Shown: positions 1 through 6,392 of the stretch, piece by piece
Layout: each line of letters starts with the position of its first letter
Position numbering within the stretch: position 1 is the stretch's first letter
NCBI GenBank assembly: GCA_017610505.1
Contig: JAFCBX010000036.1
Span: 1 to 7,586, forward strand
Direction: 5' to 3'
DNA length: 7,586 nucleotides
Origin: Methanosarcinales archaeon
GTDB lineage: Archaea; Nanobdellota; Nanobdellia; Woesearchaeales; CG1-02-33-12
Made by a program: the position numbers and the translations under genes
The notes under the pieces: model-generated
The model's database searches: none
Told to the model about the DNA's origin: nothing
The model's input: only the letters and a program-made list of their open reading frames with translations

Positions 1-431
1 GCCTCATATATCATCTTCTCATAAGCCCGAAAAACAGAATAAAAAACCCATATGAATGCATCAATACTAAATATGAGGCATATAAGATAAATCCCTGCTT
101 TTAACTCTTGAGAAACATTCATTAAGTTGATTGCTGTAATCATTAACAAAGAAGAAACTAAGCATAAACATAATTTAATAAATAACAAATTACCTAAATA
201 TTTGCCTGTTTTTGATTTATTCCTTGAAATATCCCTTGTTGTTAAATTTGTTAACCCCGGATTTGATAGGATAAAAAATAAGCTTCCAAAAGCAAAAACA
301 AAGGCATATTTTCCAAGACCTGCTGCACCTAAGTATCTGGCAATAAATATAATTTGAATTAAAAACAAAAATTTGCTTATTATCCCTGATACAAATAAGT
401 ACCCTGTATTTTTAAATATTTTTTTAAACAT
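1..431 (-). CDS. Wzx-like polysaccharide flippase, N-terminal part (cut by window edge)
   Basis: An open frame of 143 codons starts at the ATG complementary to 429-431 and stays open to the left edge. The protein is strongly hydrophobic, with likely membrane segments near residues 11-30, 40-56, 82-104 and 112-132. Its start (MFKKIFKNTGYLFVSG) and the pattern IARYLGAAGLGKY, then NPGLTNLTTRDISR, then RAYEKMIYE are typical of the MATE/MOP-superfamily flippases that move lipid-linked sugar units across the membrane for surface glycan or glycoprotein synthesis. Full members have about 400-500 residues and 12-14 helices, so roughly 70% lies outside the window. The ATG gives the usual N-terminus. 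An in-frame TTG at 456-458 lies upstream, but the extra residues would not resemble the family. A GGGTGGTG at 449-456 is rather far away for a Shine-Dalgarno, and I see no clear TATA box. The family call is confident; the transported glycan is unknown. Confidence 0.8.
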   Translation of the reverse strand, partial: MFKKIFKNTGYLFVSGIISKFLFLIQIIFIARYLGAAGLGKYAFVFAFGSLFFILSNPGLTNLTTRDISRNKSKTGKYLGNLLFIKLCLCLVSSLLMITAINLMNVSQELKAGIYLICLIFSIDAFIWVFYSVFRAYEKMIYE

Positions 432-532
432 TTTTATGCAAAAATGTACACCACCCAAAGTAGAATTCTCCTTTTCTGTTGCAGTTAGTCATCTTATTCC
501 TGTTTTTCCTTTGTCTTAAATGTATCATTACT

Positions 533-557
533 AAAAAATGTAAGAGGAATATCCCTC
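533..557 (-). terminator. Possible hairpin plus T-run downstream of the LamG gene
   Basis: On the minus strand the near-palindrome GAGGGATATTCCTC (544-557) can pair over five positions, including one G-U, around an ATAT loop. It is followed by TTACATTTTTT (down to 533). A separate T6 run lies at 577-582, directly after the LamG stop codon. T-rich stretches are the known termination signal in archaea, so the transcript probably ends between 590 and 533. The palindrome could instead be an operator for the flippase gene. Confidence 0.35.
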
Positions 558-589
558 ATTTAATTAAAAGAAATTTAAAAAATTGATTA

Positions 590-1645
590 CTATTCCCCTA
601 ATAATAAATAAGAGTTTTTGATTTCATCTTCTGCTAAAGCACGAGTATAGACTCTAACACTTTTTATCAAACCCTCAAAATATTCCTCTTCCCACCTTTC
701 ATTTATTCCAATCAATAAATCATTGTCATTAACCTGAATGCCCTCTTCCCAATAGTTATTGTGTTCTATAGGGTATTCCTCTCGTTTGCCATTAATATAC
801 ATTTTCATCATACTTCCATTGTAAGTTAGTGTGATTAAATACCAAATATTATCTTCTAATTTTGTGTTACTTAAAAGTATATGGTTTGGGAGATTTTCAC
901 CTTCATGAAGGTGAAAAAGTACAGAATTATTAAAAATTGCAACATATAAATCTGGATTATCCCCTTTCCCTATCAGTGTTTGAATTTTACTTGCGTTATA
1001 TGTATAAATTAATGCTTCGATTGTAATATCACTAGCGATATCTAAACTATTACTATCAAGAACTTTAATATGATCCCCATTTTCTATTTTTGTGGCTTTC
1101 CCAAATTTTGTATCTATAAATTCTACATTTCCTTCTAAGAACCCCTTGTTTCCGTATTTTGAACTATCTGTTACATAAGTTGAATCATCTTTTATTGAAA
1201 GGGCATTCTCCAAGTTTAAGTCCAACACTAAAGAATCATCTTCTTTTATATCATTGGGTTTTTCCATAAAGAAATTATAAAAAACAAAAAAACCTGCTCC
1301 AAGAATGATAATTGTAATTAATATCGCAATTAGAATTTTTGAGTTTTTTCCAGATGCATTTCTTTCTTTTTTATCTAATTTCTCATACTTCTCATTAATT
1401 TCTTCTTTTTTTACACTTAATTGTTCCCTTCTTTGTTCTGTTTCTTCCTTGATGTTCCCTATTCCTTCACCTTCTTCTCTTTTCCCATATTCTTTCCTTA
1501 GAGAATTAGATTCAATAGCAGCTTTAATAGCATTATTAATTAAATCTTGCGGATAACCTTCTTTCAGTAATGCTTCTCTAATCTTGTTTTCACCAAAACT
1601 ATCTAGATTGTTCTTTATGTAATCAATTAATTTTTGGCTAACCAT
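590..1645 (-). CDS. Single-pass membrane protein with C-terminal LamG-like domain
   Basis: The protein has 351 residues. Residues 1-45 form a small helical domain (KLIDYIKNNLDSFGENKIREALLK..GYPQDLINNAI) resembling the UBA-like N-termini seen on many archaeal membrane proteins. Residues 50-100 are a highly charged Glu/Lys-rich linker. Residues 103-126 are one strong membrane helix (ILIAILITIIILGAGFFVFY). Residues about 138-347 form a LamG/concanavalin A-like jelly roll, with LDLNLEN, DSSKYGNKGFLEG, FGKATKIENGDHIKV, ITIEALIYT, WYLITLTYNGSMMKMYINGK and FEGLIKSVRVYTRALAEDEI. These domains usually bind glycans or other surface ligands. The inferred topology is N-terminus in the cytosol and LamG domain outside. 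The start is fixed by GGGGTGGT five bases upstream (GGTG-GTTAT-ATG). The flippase lies downstream in the same direction but about 160 bases away, so co-transcription is uncertain. The ligand is unknown. Confidence 0.85.
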   Translation of the reverse strand: MVSQKLIDYIKNNLDSFGENKIREALLKEGYPQDLINNAIKAAIESNSLRKEYGKREEGEGIGNIKEETEQRREQLSVKKEEINEKYEKLDKKERNASGKNSKILIAILITIIILGAGFFVFYNFFMEKPNDIKEDDSLVLDLNLENALSIKDDSTYVTDSSKYGNKGFLEGNVEFIDTKFGKATKIENGDHIKVLDSNSLDIASDITIEALIYTYNASKIQTLIGKGDNPDLYVAIFNNSVLFHLHEGENLPNHILLSNTKLEDNIWYLITLTYNGSMMKMYINGKREEYPIEHNNYWEEGIQVNDNDLLIGINERWEEEYFEGLIKSVRVYTRALAEDEIKNSYLLLGE

Positions 1646-1648
1646 ATA

Positions 1649-1697
1649 ACCACCCCTTTTGGTTTATTTAAAACAACTAACTATTTATATTTTTCCA
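1649..1697 (-). promoter_or_regulatory. Promoter (BRE/TATA) and Shine-Dalgarno of the LamG gene
   Basis: The minus strand reads GGAAAAATATAAATAG, with the TATA box TATAAATA at 1682-1689 and a purine-rich BRE-like stretch before it. A transcript start about 25 bases further on would fall near 1660 and leave a short leader carrying GGGGTGGT (1649-1656), which matches the archaeal anti-Shine-Dalgarno around GGTG (1651-1654). The left target-site repeat of the insertion sequence ends at the edge of this promoter. Confidence 0.75.
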
Positions 1698-1711
1698 TTA
1701 TTATTTTAGGA
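1697..1711. repeat. Target-site duplication, left copy (15 bp)
   Basis: ATTATTATTTTAGGA here is identical to 2664-2678. The two copies lie exactly outside the two inverted terminal repeats of the insertion sequence, as expected for host DNA duplicated at insertion. IS481-family elements are known for variable duplications of up to about this length. Confidence 0.88.
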
Positions 1712-1735
1712 TCTGTTATCCCGAAACTACTACAC
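1712..1735. repeat. Left terminal inverted repeat of the insertion sequence
   Basis: Aligned without gaps to the reverse complement of 2640-2663, 16 of 24 bases agree. They cluster in two blocks: TNTGNTATCNCG at the tip and ACTACAC at the inner side. Two blocks about ten bases apart fit a cleavage tip plus a transposase-binding site. Confidence 0.7.
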
Positions 1736-1755
1736 AACTTGAAACTACTACACAA
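1723..1755. repeat. Subterminal tandem repeat inside the left IS end
   Basis: GAAACTACTACACAA occurs at 1723-1737 and again at 1741-1755, identical over 15 bases with an 18-base period. The ACTACAC core also occurs once in inverted orientation at the right end (complement of 2640-2646). These are probably transposase-binding sites, two at the left end and one at the right, although they could be a local duplication. Confidence 0.7.
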
Positions 1756-1768
1756 ACTTCAGTTCCTC

Positions 1769-2473
1769 CTATATTTCTTTAGGAGTCTTATAGCCTAAGC
1801 TCATATGTAATCTTTCTTCATTATAGTGTTTCATGAAGTCTTGAATATTGTCAAATGACCCCCTTGCATATTCAGTCTTATATGTTAAGAAAAATCGTTC
1901 TACCTTCCCATTGGTCTGTGGTCTATTGACTCTTGCTAGATAATGTTTTATTCCTAAAACATCCAATGCTATTCTGAACTGAGTATTAGATTGAAGTATG
2001 CTCCCTTTATTAGCATAATATTGAGAACCATGATCTGTCATCACACTTTTTGGCTTACCATAGCCAGCTATACCCACTCTTAGCAGGGCTATAGTATTAT
2101 CTGCTGAAGCTCTCTTAAATATTCCAAAGCTCGTTATTAAGCGTGTTCTGTCGTCTATATAAACACTTAATTGTTTTCCTGTAAATGGGTCATAGCTCCA
2201 GTCTGTATGCCCCATATCGTTTGGATTGGGCAATTCATAACGAACCCATTTTCTAGATTTTTGTTTCTTTACGTTTGGTTCTACAAGATTATTTCTTATC
2301 ATGAGCTTTTCTATCTGTCTATGAGAAATTCTAAAGCCTTTCTTCTTTAGAATTTCTTCTATATGGCATGCTCCGTAACCAAATCGCTTTCTTAGGTCAA
2401 GAATAATTATTTCTGCATTCTTATTGAGTTGAGTTTCAGGTCGACCAGTTTTATTGTCTTTTAAATCATCCAA
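1769..2473 (-). pseudogene. IS481-family transposase, catalytic part of an interrupted gene
   Basis: From TTG at 2473 to the stop at 1769 there are 234 residues. Residues 20-65 form a second helix-turn-helix-like region (LRKRFGYGACHIEEILKKKG...ISHRQIEKLM). Residues 86-234 are the DDE integrase core, with D91 in GHTDWS, D147 in MTDHGSQ and E192 in NRPQTNGKVERFF, and the C-terminal HYNEERLHMSLGYKTP typical of rve transposases. The 44 residues between the second Asp and the Glu exceed the classical 35 and include an extra NKGSILQSNTQ-like loop, so the triad itself looks intact. The frame continues directly upstream into the DNA-binding part beyond a TAA at 2480-2482. If translation restarts at TTG 2473, the product would lack the first DNA-binding domain and would probably be inactive or a regulator. 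Confidence 0.88.
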
Positions 2474-2479
2474 CCCATA

Positions 2480-2662
2480 TTAATTGTATCTATCTAATAA
2501 TTGGTAAACACACCTGCGATTTATTTTCTGGGCTAAAGTTAGTTTAGAAGCAGGAATTCCTTGCTTATATTGTTTAACTATCCACACTCTTTTCTTGAAA
2601 CTTAGTTTATATATATAATCACCTAAAGGGATTATATGCGTGTAGTTAAAACGTGATAGCAC
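2480..2662 (-). pseudogene. IS481-family transposase, N-terminal DNA-binding part before the in-frame stop
   Basis: This stretch is in the same reading frame as the catalytic part and separated from it only by TAA (2480-2482): ...LLDRYN-stop-YGLDDLKDNKTGRP. The sequence KLSFKKRVWIVKQYKQGIPASKLTLAQKINRRCVYQLLDRYN is the usual IS481 N-terminal helix-turn-helix. The frame is open back to a GTG at 2662 at the very tip of the element, but that is unlikely to be the real start. The archaeal Shine-Dalgarno GGTGAT (2618-2623) points to the codon at 2612-2614, which is ATA, not ATG. With ATG there, the intact transposase would have had about 281 residues. A CAA-to-TAA change would explain the stop. 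A near-cognate ATA start is possible but would be inefficient. Confidence 0.75.
2612..2623 (-). promoter_or_regulatory. Shine-Dalgarno of the transposase pointing to an ATA codon
   Basis: The minus strand reads GGTGATTATATA. The spacing GGTG, five bases, then the codon is the same as in the LamG gene (GGTG-GTTAT-ATG), but here the codon is ATA. This is the best evidence for where the transposase originally began. Confidence 0.55.
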
Positions 2663-2663
2663 A
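2640..2663. repeat. Right terminal inverted repeat of the insertion sequence
   Basis: Read on the minus strand it begins TGTGCTATCACG and has ACTACAC at positions 18-24, pairing with the left end at 16 of 24 positions. It begins directly inside the 15-bp target repeat. Confidence 0.7.
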
Positions 2664-2678
2664 ATTATTATTTTAGGA
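2664..2678. repeat. Target-site duplication, right copy (15 bp)
   Basis: Identical to 1697-1711. Bases beyond both copies differ (GG versus AA after, CC versus CA before), which sets the duplication at 15 bp at most. Confidence 0.88.
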
Positions 2679-2724
2679 AGTTATAAGTCTTTTAAAATTT
2701 TCATCGCCTAACACAAAACAAAGA

Positions 2725-2734
2725 TTTAAATATA
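2725..2734 (+). promoter_or_regulatory. TATA box of tldD; near-leaderless transcript
   Basis: TTTAAATATA follows the purine-rich AAAG. Its centre lies about 29 bases before the tldD ATG, so transcription would start within a few bases of the ATG. No GGTG-like Shine-Dalgarno precedes the ATG (AATTTTAAG-ATG), in line with a leaderless mRNA. Confidence 0.65.
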
Positions 2735-2757
2735 TTCTTTAAATTCTAAATTTTAAG

Positions 2758-4173
2758 ATGTTTAAGGATTTGGCAGATTTTGCAGTTAAATATGCATTAA
2801 AACTAGGAGCAGATTATTCTGAGGCAAGACTAGAGTCAACAACATCAAACAGCTTTATACTGAAAAATGGAATAGCAGAGGCATCTGGATTTGACAAGAT
2901 TAATGGTCTGGGAATGAGAGTTATAAAAAACAAAACCCTTGGCTTTGCATCAACAAATGATGTGAATAAAGAAAAAATAAAAAAATTAATCAAAAACACA
3001 ATAAACACAACAGAAAAGGCCTCAAAATTAAGAGAAGAGGTAAATCTTTCTGAAGAAAAATCAAACAAGAATAAATATGAGGTTAAGCAAAAGATTAATT
3101 TAAATGATATTGGGCCAGATGAAAAAATAAAACTTTTGTTTGATGCAGAAAAAGAATTAATAAATACAAAAATAAAAATTCCCTCAAGATATCTTTCTTT
3201 ATCAGACAGCATAACAACTGAATATCTGGTTAATTCTGATGGAACAAATATACTTGCAACTGTTCCAAAAGTCAGCTTTTTTTATTTATTAACCGTTGAA
3301 CATGATGGCAAAACATCCCAGAGAATATGGCAGTATGGCCAATCAGGTGGCTTTGAGTTTGTAAAAAAATGGGACATTCCTTCAATTGTTGTTAATGAAG
3401 TCAGGGCATTGCAGAATAACCTTAAGTTTGGGATTAAGCCACCAAAACAGGCCCTTGATATTGTTGCAGCTCCCCAGGTAGTTGGAATAATGGTCCATGA
3501 AAGCGGTGGCCATCCATATGAGGCAGACAGGATTATAGGGCGTGAAGGAGCCCAGGCAGGAGAATCATTTGTAACAAAAGAAATGCTTGGAACAAGGATT
3601 GGAAACAAAGTTGTAAATGTTGTTGATGATCCTTTATTGGAAAACAGTTATGGTTTTTACAAGTATGACAATGAAGGGGTTAAGGCAAGAAGAAAATATC
3701 TTATTAAAGAAGGGATAATAAATGAGTTTTTGCATAACAGAAAGACAGCTTATTATATGGGATTAAAAAGCAATGGCTCTTCAAGGTCTGTGAACTATGA
3801 CAGGGAAAGCATTGTAAGGATGTCAAACACATTTATGCTTCCTGGAAATCATACTGAAGAGGAATTAATAAAAGATGTAAAGCTGGGGATATACATGAAA
3901 AATTTTATGGAATGGAATATTGACGATAAAAGAATTAATCAGAAATATGTTGGTGCAGAATCATATTTAATAAAAAACGGTGAGATAAAAGAGCCTGTTA
4001 TAAGGCCAGTAATTGAAATAACAACACCACAGCTTTATAGTGCAGTAGATGCTGTTGCAAAAAATATGGAATACCACGCAGGCAACTGCGGAAAGGGTGA
4101 GCCAATGCAGCCAATTCCTGTCTGGTTTGGCGGGCCATCAATAAGATTAAGGAAAATAAAGTTAGGTAATTAA
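2758..4173 (+). CDS. tldD: Metalloprotease TldD, catalytic subunit
   Basis: The protein has 471 residues, the usual length for the family. TldD pairs with TldE to form a cytosolic zinc protease that cuts unfolded peptides; in bacteria it matures microcin B17 and degrades the antitoxin CcdA. The zinc motif HExxxH is present as H247-E248-SGG-H252 in IMVHESGGHPYEADRI, and the conserved C-terminal cysteine, expected to be the third ligand, is C444 in GNCGKGEPMQPIPVWFG. The N-terminal domain (residues about 1-200) shows SEARLES...SFILKNGIAEASGFDKINGLGMRVI, also typical. Other family features include YDNEGVKARRKYLIKEGIINEFLHNR (303-328). The start is the ATG set by the TATA box 25-33 bases upstream. 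tldE follows after one base, so the two are one operon and probably made in equal amounts. No RiPP precursor or other obvious substrate gene is next to it. Confidence 0.95.
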   Translation: MFKDLADFAVKYALKLGADYSEARLESTTSNSFILKNGIAEASGFDKINGLGMRVIKNKTLGFASTNDVNKEKIKKLIKNTINTTEKASKLREEVNLSEEKSNKNKYEVKQKINLNDIGPDEKIKLLFDAEKELINTKIKIPSRYLSLSDSITTEYLVNSDGTNILATVPKVSFFYLLTVEHDGKTSQRIWQYGQSGGFEFVKKWDIPSIVVNEVRALQNNLKFGIKPPKQALDIVAAPQVVGIMVHESGGHPYEADRIIGREGAQAGESFVTKEMLGTRIGNKVVNVVDDPLLENSYGFYKYDNEGVKARRKYLIKEGIINEFLHNRKTAYYMGLKSNGSSRSVNYDRESIVRMSNTFMLPGNHTEEELIKDVKLGIYMKNFMEWNIDDKRINQKYVGAESYLIKNGEIKEPVIRPVIEITTPQLYSAVDAVAKNMEYHAGNCGKGEPMQPIPVWFGGPSIRLRKIKLGN

Positions 4174-4174
4174 T

Positions 4175-5509
4175 ATGATGCCGGAAGAAATAAACAGCCA
4201 TATCTTAAATAAGCTTTTGAAAGCAGGTGCAGATGATGTCATAGTTTCTGTTTCAAAGCAGGAGAGCTCGCAGATTAAGTTTTCAAATAACCTCATAAAT
4301 GCAACAAAAACATGGGAAAATATTGATCTTGGAATTTTTATGGCTTTGAAGAAAAAGATTGTTCTAACAAATTTAAAGGATTTTTCATTAAGTGCTGCAG
4401 ATGATGTTGTTAATAAGCTATTAAAGTTTGTCAAGTCAGCTAGCCCAAATAATGAGTATGCAGGAATTGCAAAGGGCCCACTTTCTTATAAAGAAGTTGA
4501 AAATGGTTATGACAAAAAAATTGATTCTTTAGGTGATAAATCTATTGATTATGTTGAAAAAGCAATCAATAAAGCTCTTGCTTGTGGTGCAAAAAGAACA
4601 GCAGGTGTTTTTGAAAATTCTGTAACCAATGTCTCTTTACTGACATCAAATGATGTTAAAGCAACTGATAAAGGAACTCACTCTTATTTTTCAATAAGAG
4701 CATTTAACAGCAAGTATGCCTCTGGGCAGAAAGTTGGATTTTCAAGAATGATTGATTTGCTTGATGTTGAAAAACTTGCAGAAGAAGCTGCATTAATATC
4801 AAAACAGTCATTAAATCCAAAGCATGGCAAATTCGGAAAGTTTGATGTTGTTTTTGAACCATTGCCTTTTGCAAATATTATTGATAACCTTGGAGGAGCA
4901 ATGTCTGCGTTTTCAGTTGAGGCAGGGCTTTCCTGCTTAAAAGATATGATTGGAAAACAGGTTGCAAATAAAAAAATAACAATTATTGATGACGGCACAC
5001 TAAAAAACGGTTTTGCCTCATCAAAATTTGATGCTGAAGGAGCCCCAACCCAGAGAAATATCATGATTAATAATGGAATTTTAAAAACATATTTGCATAA
5101 CACATCAACTGCCAAAAGATTTAATACAAAGACAACAGCAAATGCTGGCTTGCTTTCACCAGAGCCAACAAACTTAATTGTTAAACAAGGTGATTTTTCA
5201 AAGCAGGAACTATTTGAGCAGGTTAAAGACGGGCTTTACATAACAAATCTTTGGTATACAAGATTCCAGAACTATAATACAGGAGATTTTTCAACAATTC
5301 CAAGAGATGGCATATTTATGATAAAGAATGGCAAGATAGGCCAGCCAATAAAGGGAATAAGAATAAGTGAAAATATACTAAATCTCCTGAAAAATGTTGC
5401 TGCAGTAGGGAAAATGCCTGAAAGAGTGATTGGCTGGGAAGTTGAAACTCCTGTTTTAACTCCCGCAGTATTGGTTAAGAATGTTAATGTTACCAGGCCT
5501 GTTGATTGA
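4175..5509 (+). CDS. tldE: TldE (PmbA), non-catalytic partner of TldD protease
   Basis: The protein has 444 residues. It shares the TldD/PmbA fold but lacks HExxxH; the equivalent region reads FDVVFEPLPFANIIDNLGGAMSAFSVEAGLSCL (223-255). This is as expected for TldE, which forms a heterodimer with TldD and helps shape the peptide channel. Family marks include KFDAEGAPTQRNIMINNGILKTYLHNTSTAKRF (284-316) and the C-terminal YNTGDFSTIPRDGIFMIKNGKIGQPIKGIRISENI (367-401). The start overlaps almost directly with the tldD stop (TAA-T-ATG-ATG); either of two adjacent ATGs could be used, and a GGTAAT at 4165-4170 is a weak Shine-Dalgarno. It ends four bases before the convergent gene's stop codon. Confidence 0.94.
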   Translation: MMPEEINSHILNKLLKAGADDVIVSVSKQESSQIKFSNNLINATKTWENIDLGIFMALKKKIVLTNLKDFSLSAADDVVNKLLKFVKSASPNNEYAGIAKGPLSYKEVENGYDKKIDSLGDKSIDYVEKAINKALACGAKRTAGVFENSVTNVSLLTSNDVKATDKGTHSYFSIRAFNSKYASGQKVGFSRMIDLLDVEKLAEEAALISKQSLNPKHGKFGKFDVVFEPLPFANIIDNLGGAMSAFSVEAGLSCLKDMIGKQVANKKITIIDDGTLKNGFASSKFDAEGAPTQRNIMINNGILKTYLHNTSTAKRFNTKTTANAGLLSPEPTNLIVKQGDFSKQELFEQVKDGLYITNLWYTRFQNYNTGDFSTIPRDGIFMIKNGKIGQPIKGIRISENILNLLKNVAAVGKMPERVIGWEVETPVLTPAVLVKNVNVTRPVD

Positions 5510-5510
5510 A

Positions 5511-5532
5511 TTTTTATAGGATTATATTTTTT
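5511..5532 (+). terminator. T-rich stretch after tldE
   Basis: TTTTT (5511-5515) and TTTTTT (5527-5532) follow the tldE stop at once. Archaeal RNA polymerase ends transcription at such runs. They lie inside the 3' end of the convergent gene, so the two transcripts may overlap by a few tens of bases. Confidence 0.4.
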
Positions 5533-6392
5533 CCTGCAAGAATTTTATCTAAATCAAGATTTTTCAAAGAAAGATTATAAGCTAATCCTCTATGAATACA
5601 ATCTTTTATTCCTACATCTTTAATCCAAAAAGGAAATTGCTCTCTAAGTTCATATAGTTCTAATCCTTGAAGCAATTGATAAGGTTTTTCATCTTTTCCA
5701 AATATAGTAACCTTAACTTCTGGGTAAACATAAGATTCAGCCAATCTAAATTCCAGTATGCAATCATCAACAGATGTTTTATACACTGAAGCAGAACTCT
5801 TTTTTATATTAACCCCTCCTTTATGAAGGTTTTCTAAAGCCCTCTTTCCAATTTCTATTATTCTCTTTTGGTTTATCTCTTTTTTATCAATAAATCTCAT
5901 AAATATTTGACTATTACGATCTACTTGTGTTCCATACTCAACTAATGAAACCTTTTCAAGTTCAATTGGTATAGAACTAGTTGGTACAAGTGATTCCAAA
6001 ACCTCTTCCGAAGATTCAGAAGCATATTCTTCCTTTTTAACTTTAGGAGCAGATTCATACGGTCCTTCTATTTCTGAATAACGTAATCTTCTTTCAAAAG
6101 CACCCATACAGGGGTAATCATAAAGAACATGAAACCTACTCTTTCTTATAAAATACCCTAAATGATATTTTTCCATTAGTTTTTCAATGGTTTCTATTTT
6201 TTCTTTATTCAGCGGAAGTTTCCATCCCTGCTCATCAATTATTTTTTGGATTTTATTAATTTTATAAGGTCTATTTTCACTATATCCAAAGAAAAATTTA
6301 ATAAAATTCCCTAATGATTTTTTATTGTTCATTTTCAAAATACTCCAATATCCGTTTTTAGCTGATAAAATTTGATCATATAATCCATTCAA
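5514..6392 (-). CDS. Hypothetical protein, second gene of an unknown two-gene unit
   Basis: The protein has 292 residues and I do not recognise a family. It has no signal peptide or membrane helix. Residues 20-100 look like a basic, mostly helical domain (NKIQKIIDEQGWKLPLNKEKIETIEKLMEKYHLGYFIRKSRFHVLYDYPC). Residues 105-148 are a charged, low-complexity linker (KVKKEEYASESSEEVLESL). Residues 150-292 form a separate mixed alpha/beta domain with IIEIGKRALENLHKGGVNIKKSSASVY, ILEFRLAES, PEVKVTIFGKDEKPYQLLQGLELYELREQFPFWI and CIHRGLAYNLSL. The start is uncertain. TTG at 6392 overlaps the stop of the gene before it (TTGA), which suggests translational coupling; ATG at 6332, preceded by GGAG ten bases before, would remove 20 residues. 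It converges with tldE, with four bases between the stops. Confidence 0.72.
   Translation of the reverse strand: MNGLYDQILSAKNGYWSILKMNNKKSLGNFIKFFFGYSENRPYKINKIQKIIDEQGWKLPLNKEKIETIEKLMEKYHLGYFIRKSRFHVLYDYPCMGAFERRLRYSEIEGPYESAPKVKKEEYASESSEEVLESLVPTSSIPIELEKVSLVEYGTQVDRNSQIFMRFIDKKEINQKRIIEIGKRALENLHKGGVNIKKSSASVYKTSVDDCILEFRLAESYVYPEVKVTIFGKDEKPYQLLQGLELYELREQFPFWIKDVGIKDCIHRGLAYNLSLKNLDLDKILAGKNIIL

Larger units (their letters stand above)
1712..2663 (-). mobile_element. IS481-like insertion sequence, complete but with a broken transposase
   Basis: The 952-bp element is bounded by a perfect 15-bp direct repeat. Its ends are imperfect inverted repeats: the left end reads TCTGTTATCCCG...ACTACAC and the right end, read inward on the other strand, TGTGCTATCACG...ACTACAC, with 16 of 24 positions matching. 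It holds a single transposase frame on the minus strand with a DDE integrase core of IS481 type, interrupted by one stop codon. A 15-bp unit is tandemly repeated just inside the left end. The element lies between the divergent LamG and tldD genes, 7 bases behind the LamG TATA box, and breaks neither coding region. With the broken frame it can probably move only if an intact copy elsewhere supplies transposase. The exact IS subgroup is inferred from the protein. Confidence 0.88.

Noticed and set aside
127..357. 76-codon open frame on the plus strand near the left edge
   Set aside because: It lies wholly antisense to the flippase frame, which shows clear family motifs; the plus-strand product has no recognisable pattern.
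436..519. 28-codon plus-strand frame between the flippase and LamG genes
   Set aside because: Very short, no TATA box or Shine-Dalgarno, no recognisable feature; it overlaps the likely flippase leader.
1305..1556. 83-codon plus-strand frame opposite the LamG gene
   Set aside because: Shadow of the charged linker and membrane helix of the minus-strand protein.
1723..1755. CRISPR-like repeat pair
   Set aside because: Only two copies with a three-base gap, inside an IS end; there are no spacers, further repeats or cas genes.
2480..2482. Recoded TAA (readthrough or altered genetic code)
   Set aside because: TAA is used as a normal stop in tldD and in the 292- and 83-residue genes, and pyrrolysine recoding in archaea uses TAG. 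A nonsense mutation in a mobile element is simpler.
2814..3608. Two minus-strand frames (2814-3212 and 3282-3608) opposite tldD
   Set aside because: Both are antisense shadows of a gene with an intact HExxxH protease frame; one only mirrors the zinc-site region.
3998..5115. Minus-strand frames at 3998-4201, 4162-4434 and 4684-5115
   Set aside because: Antisense to tldD and tldE, with low-complexity or random composition and no initiation signals.
2758..5509. RiPP biosynthesis cluster around tldD/tldE
   Set aside because: No YcaO, no short precursor-like gene and no exporter could be found in the window.
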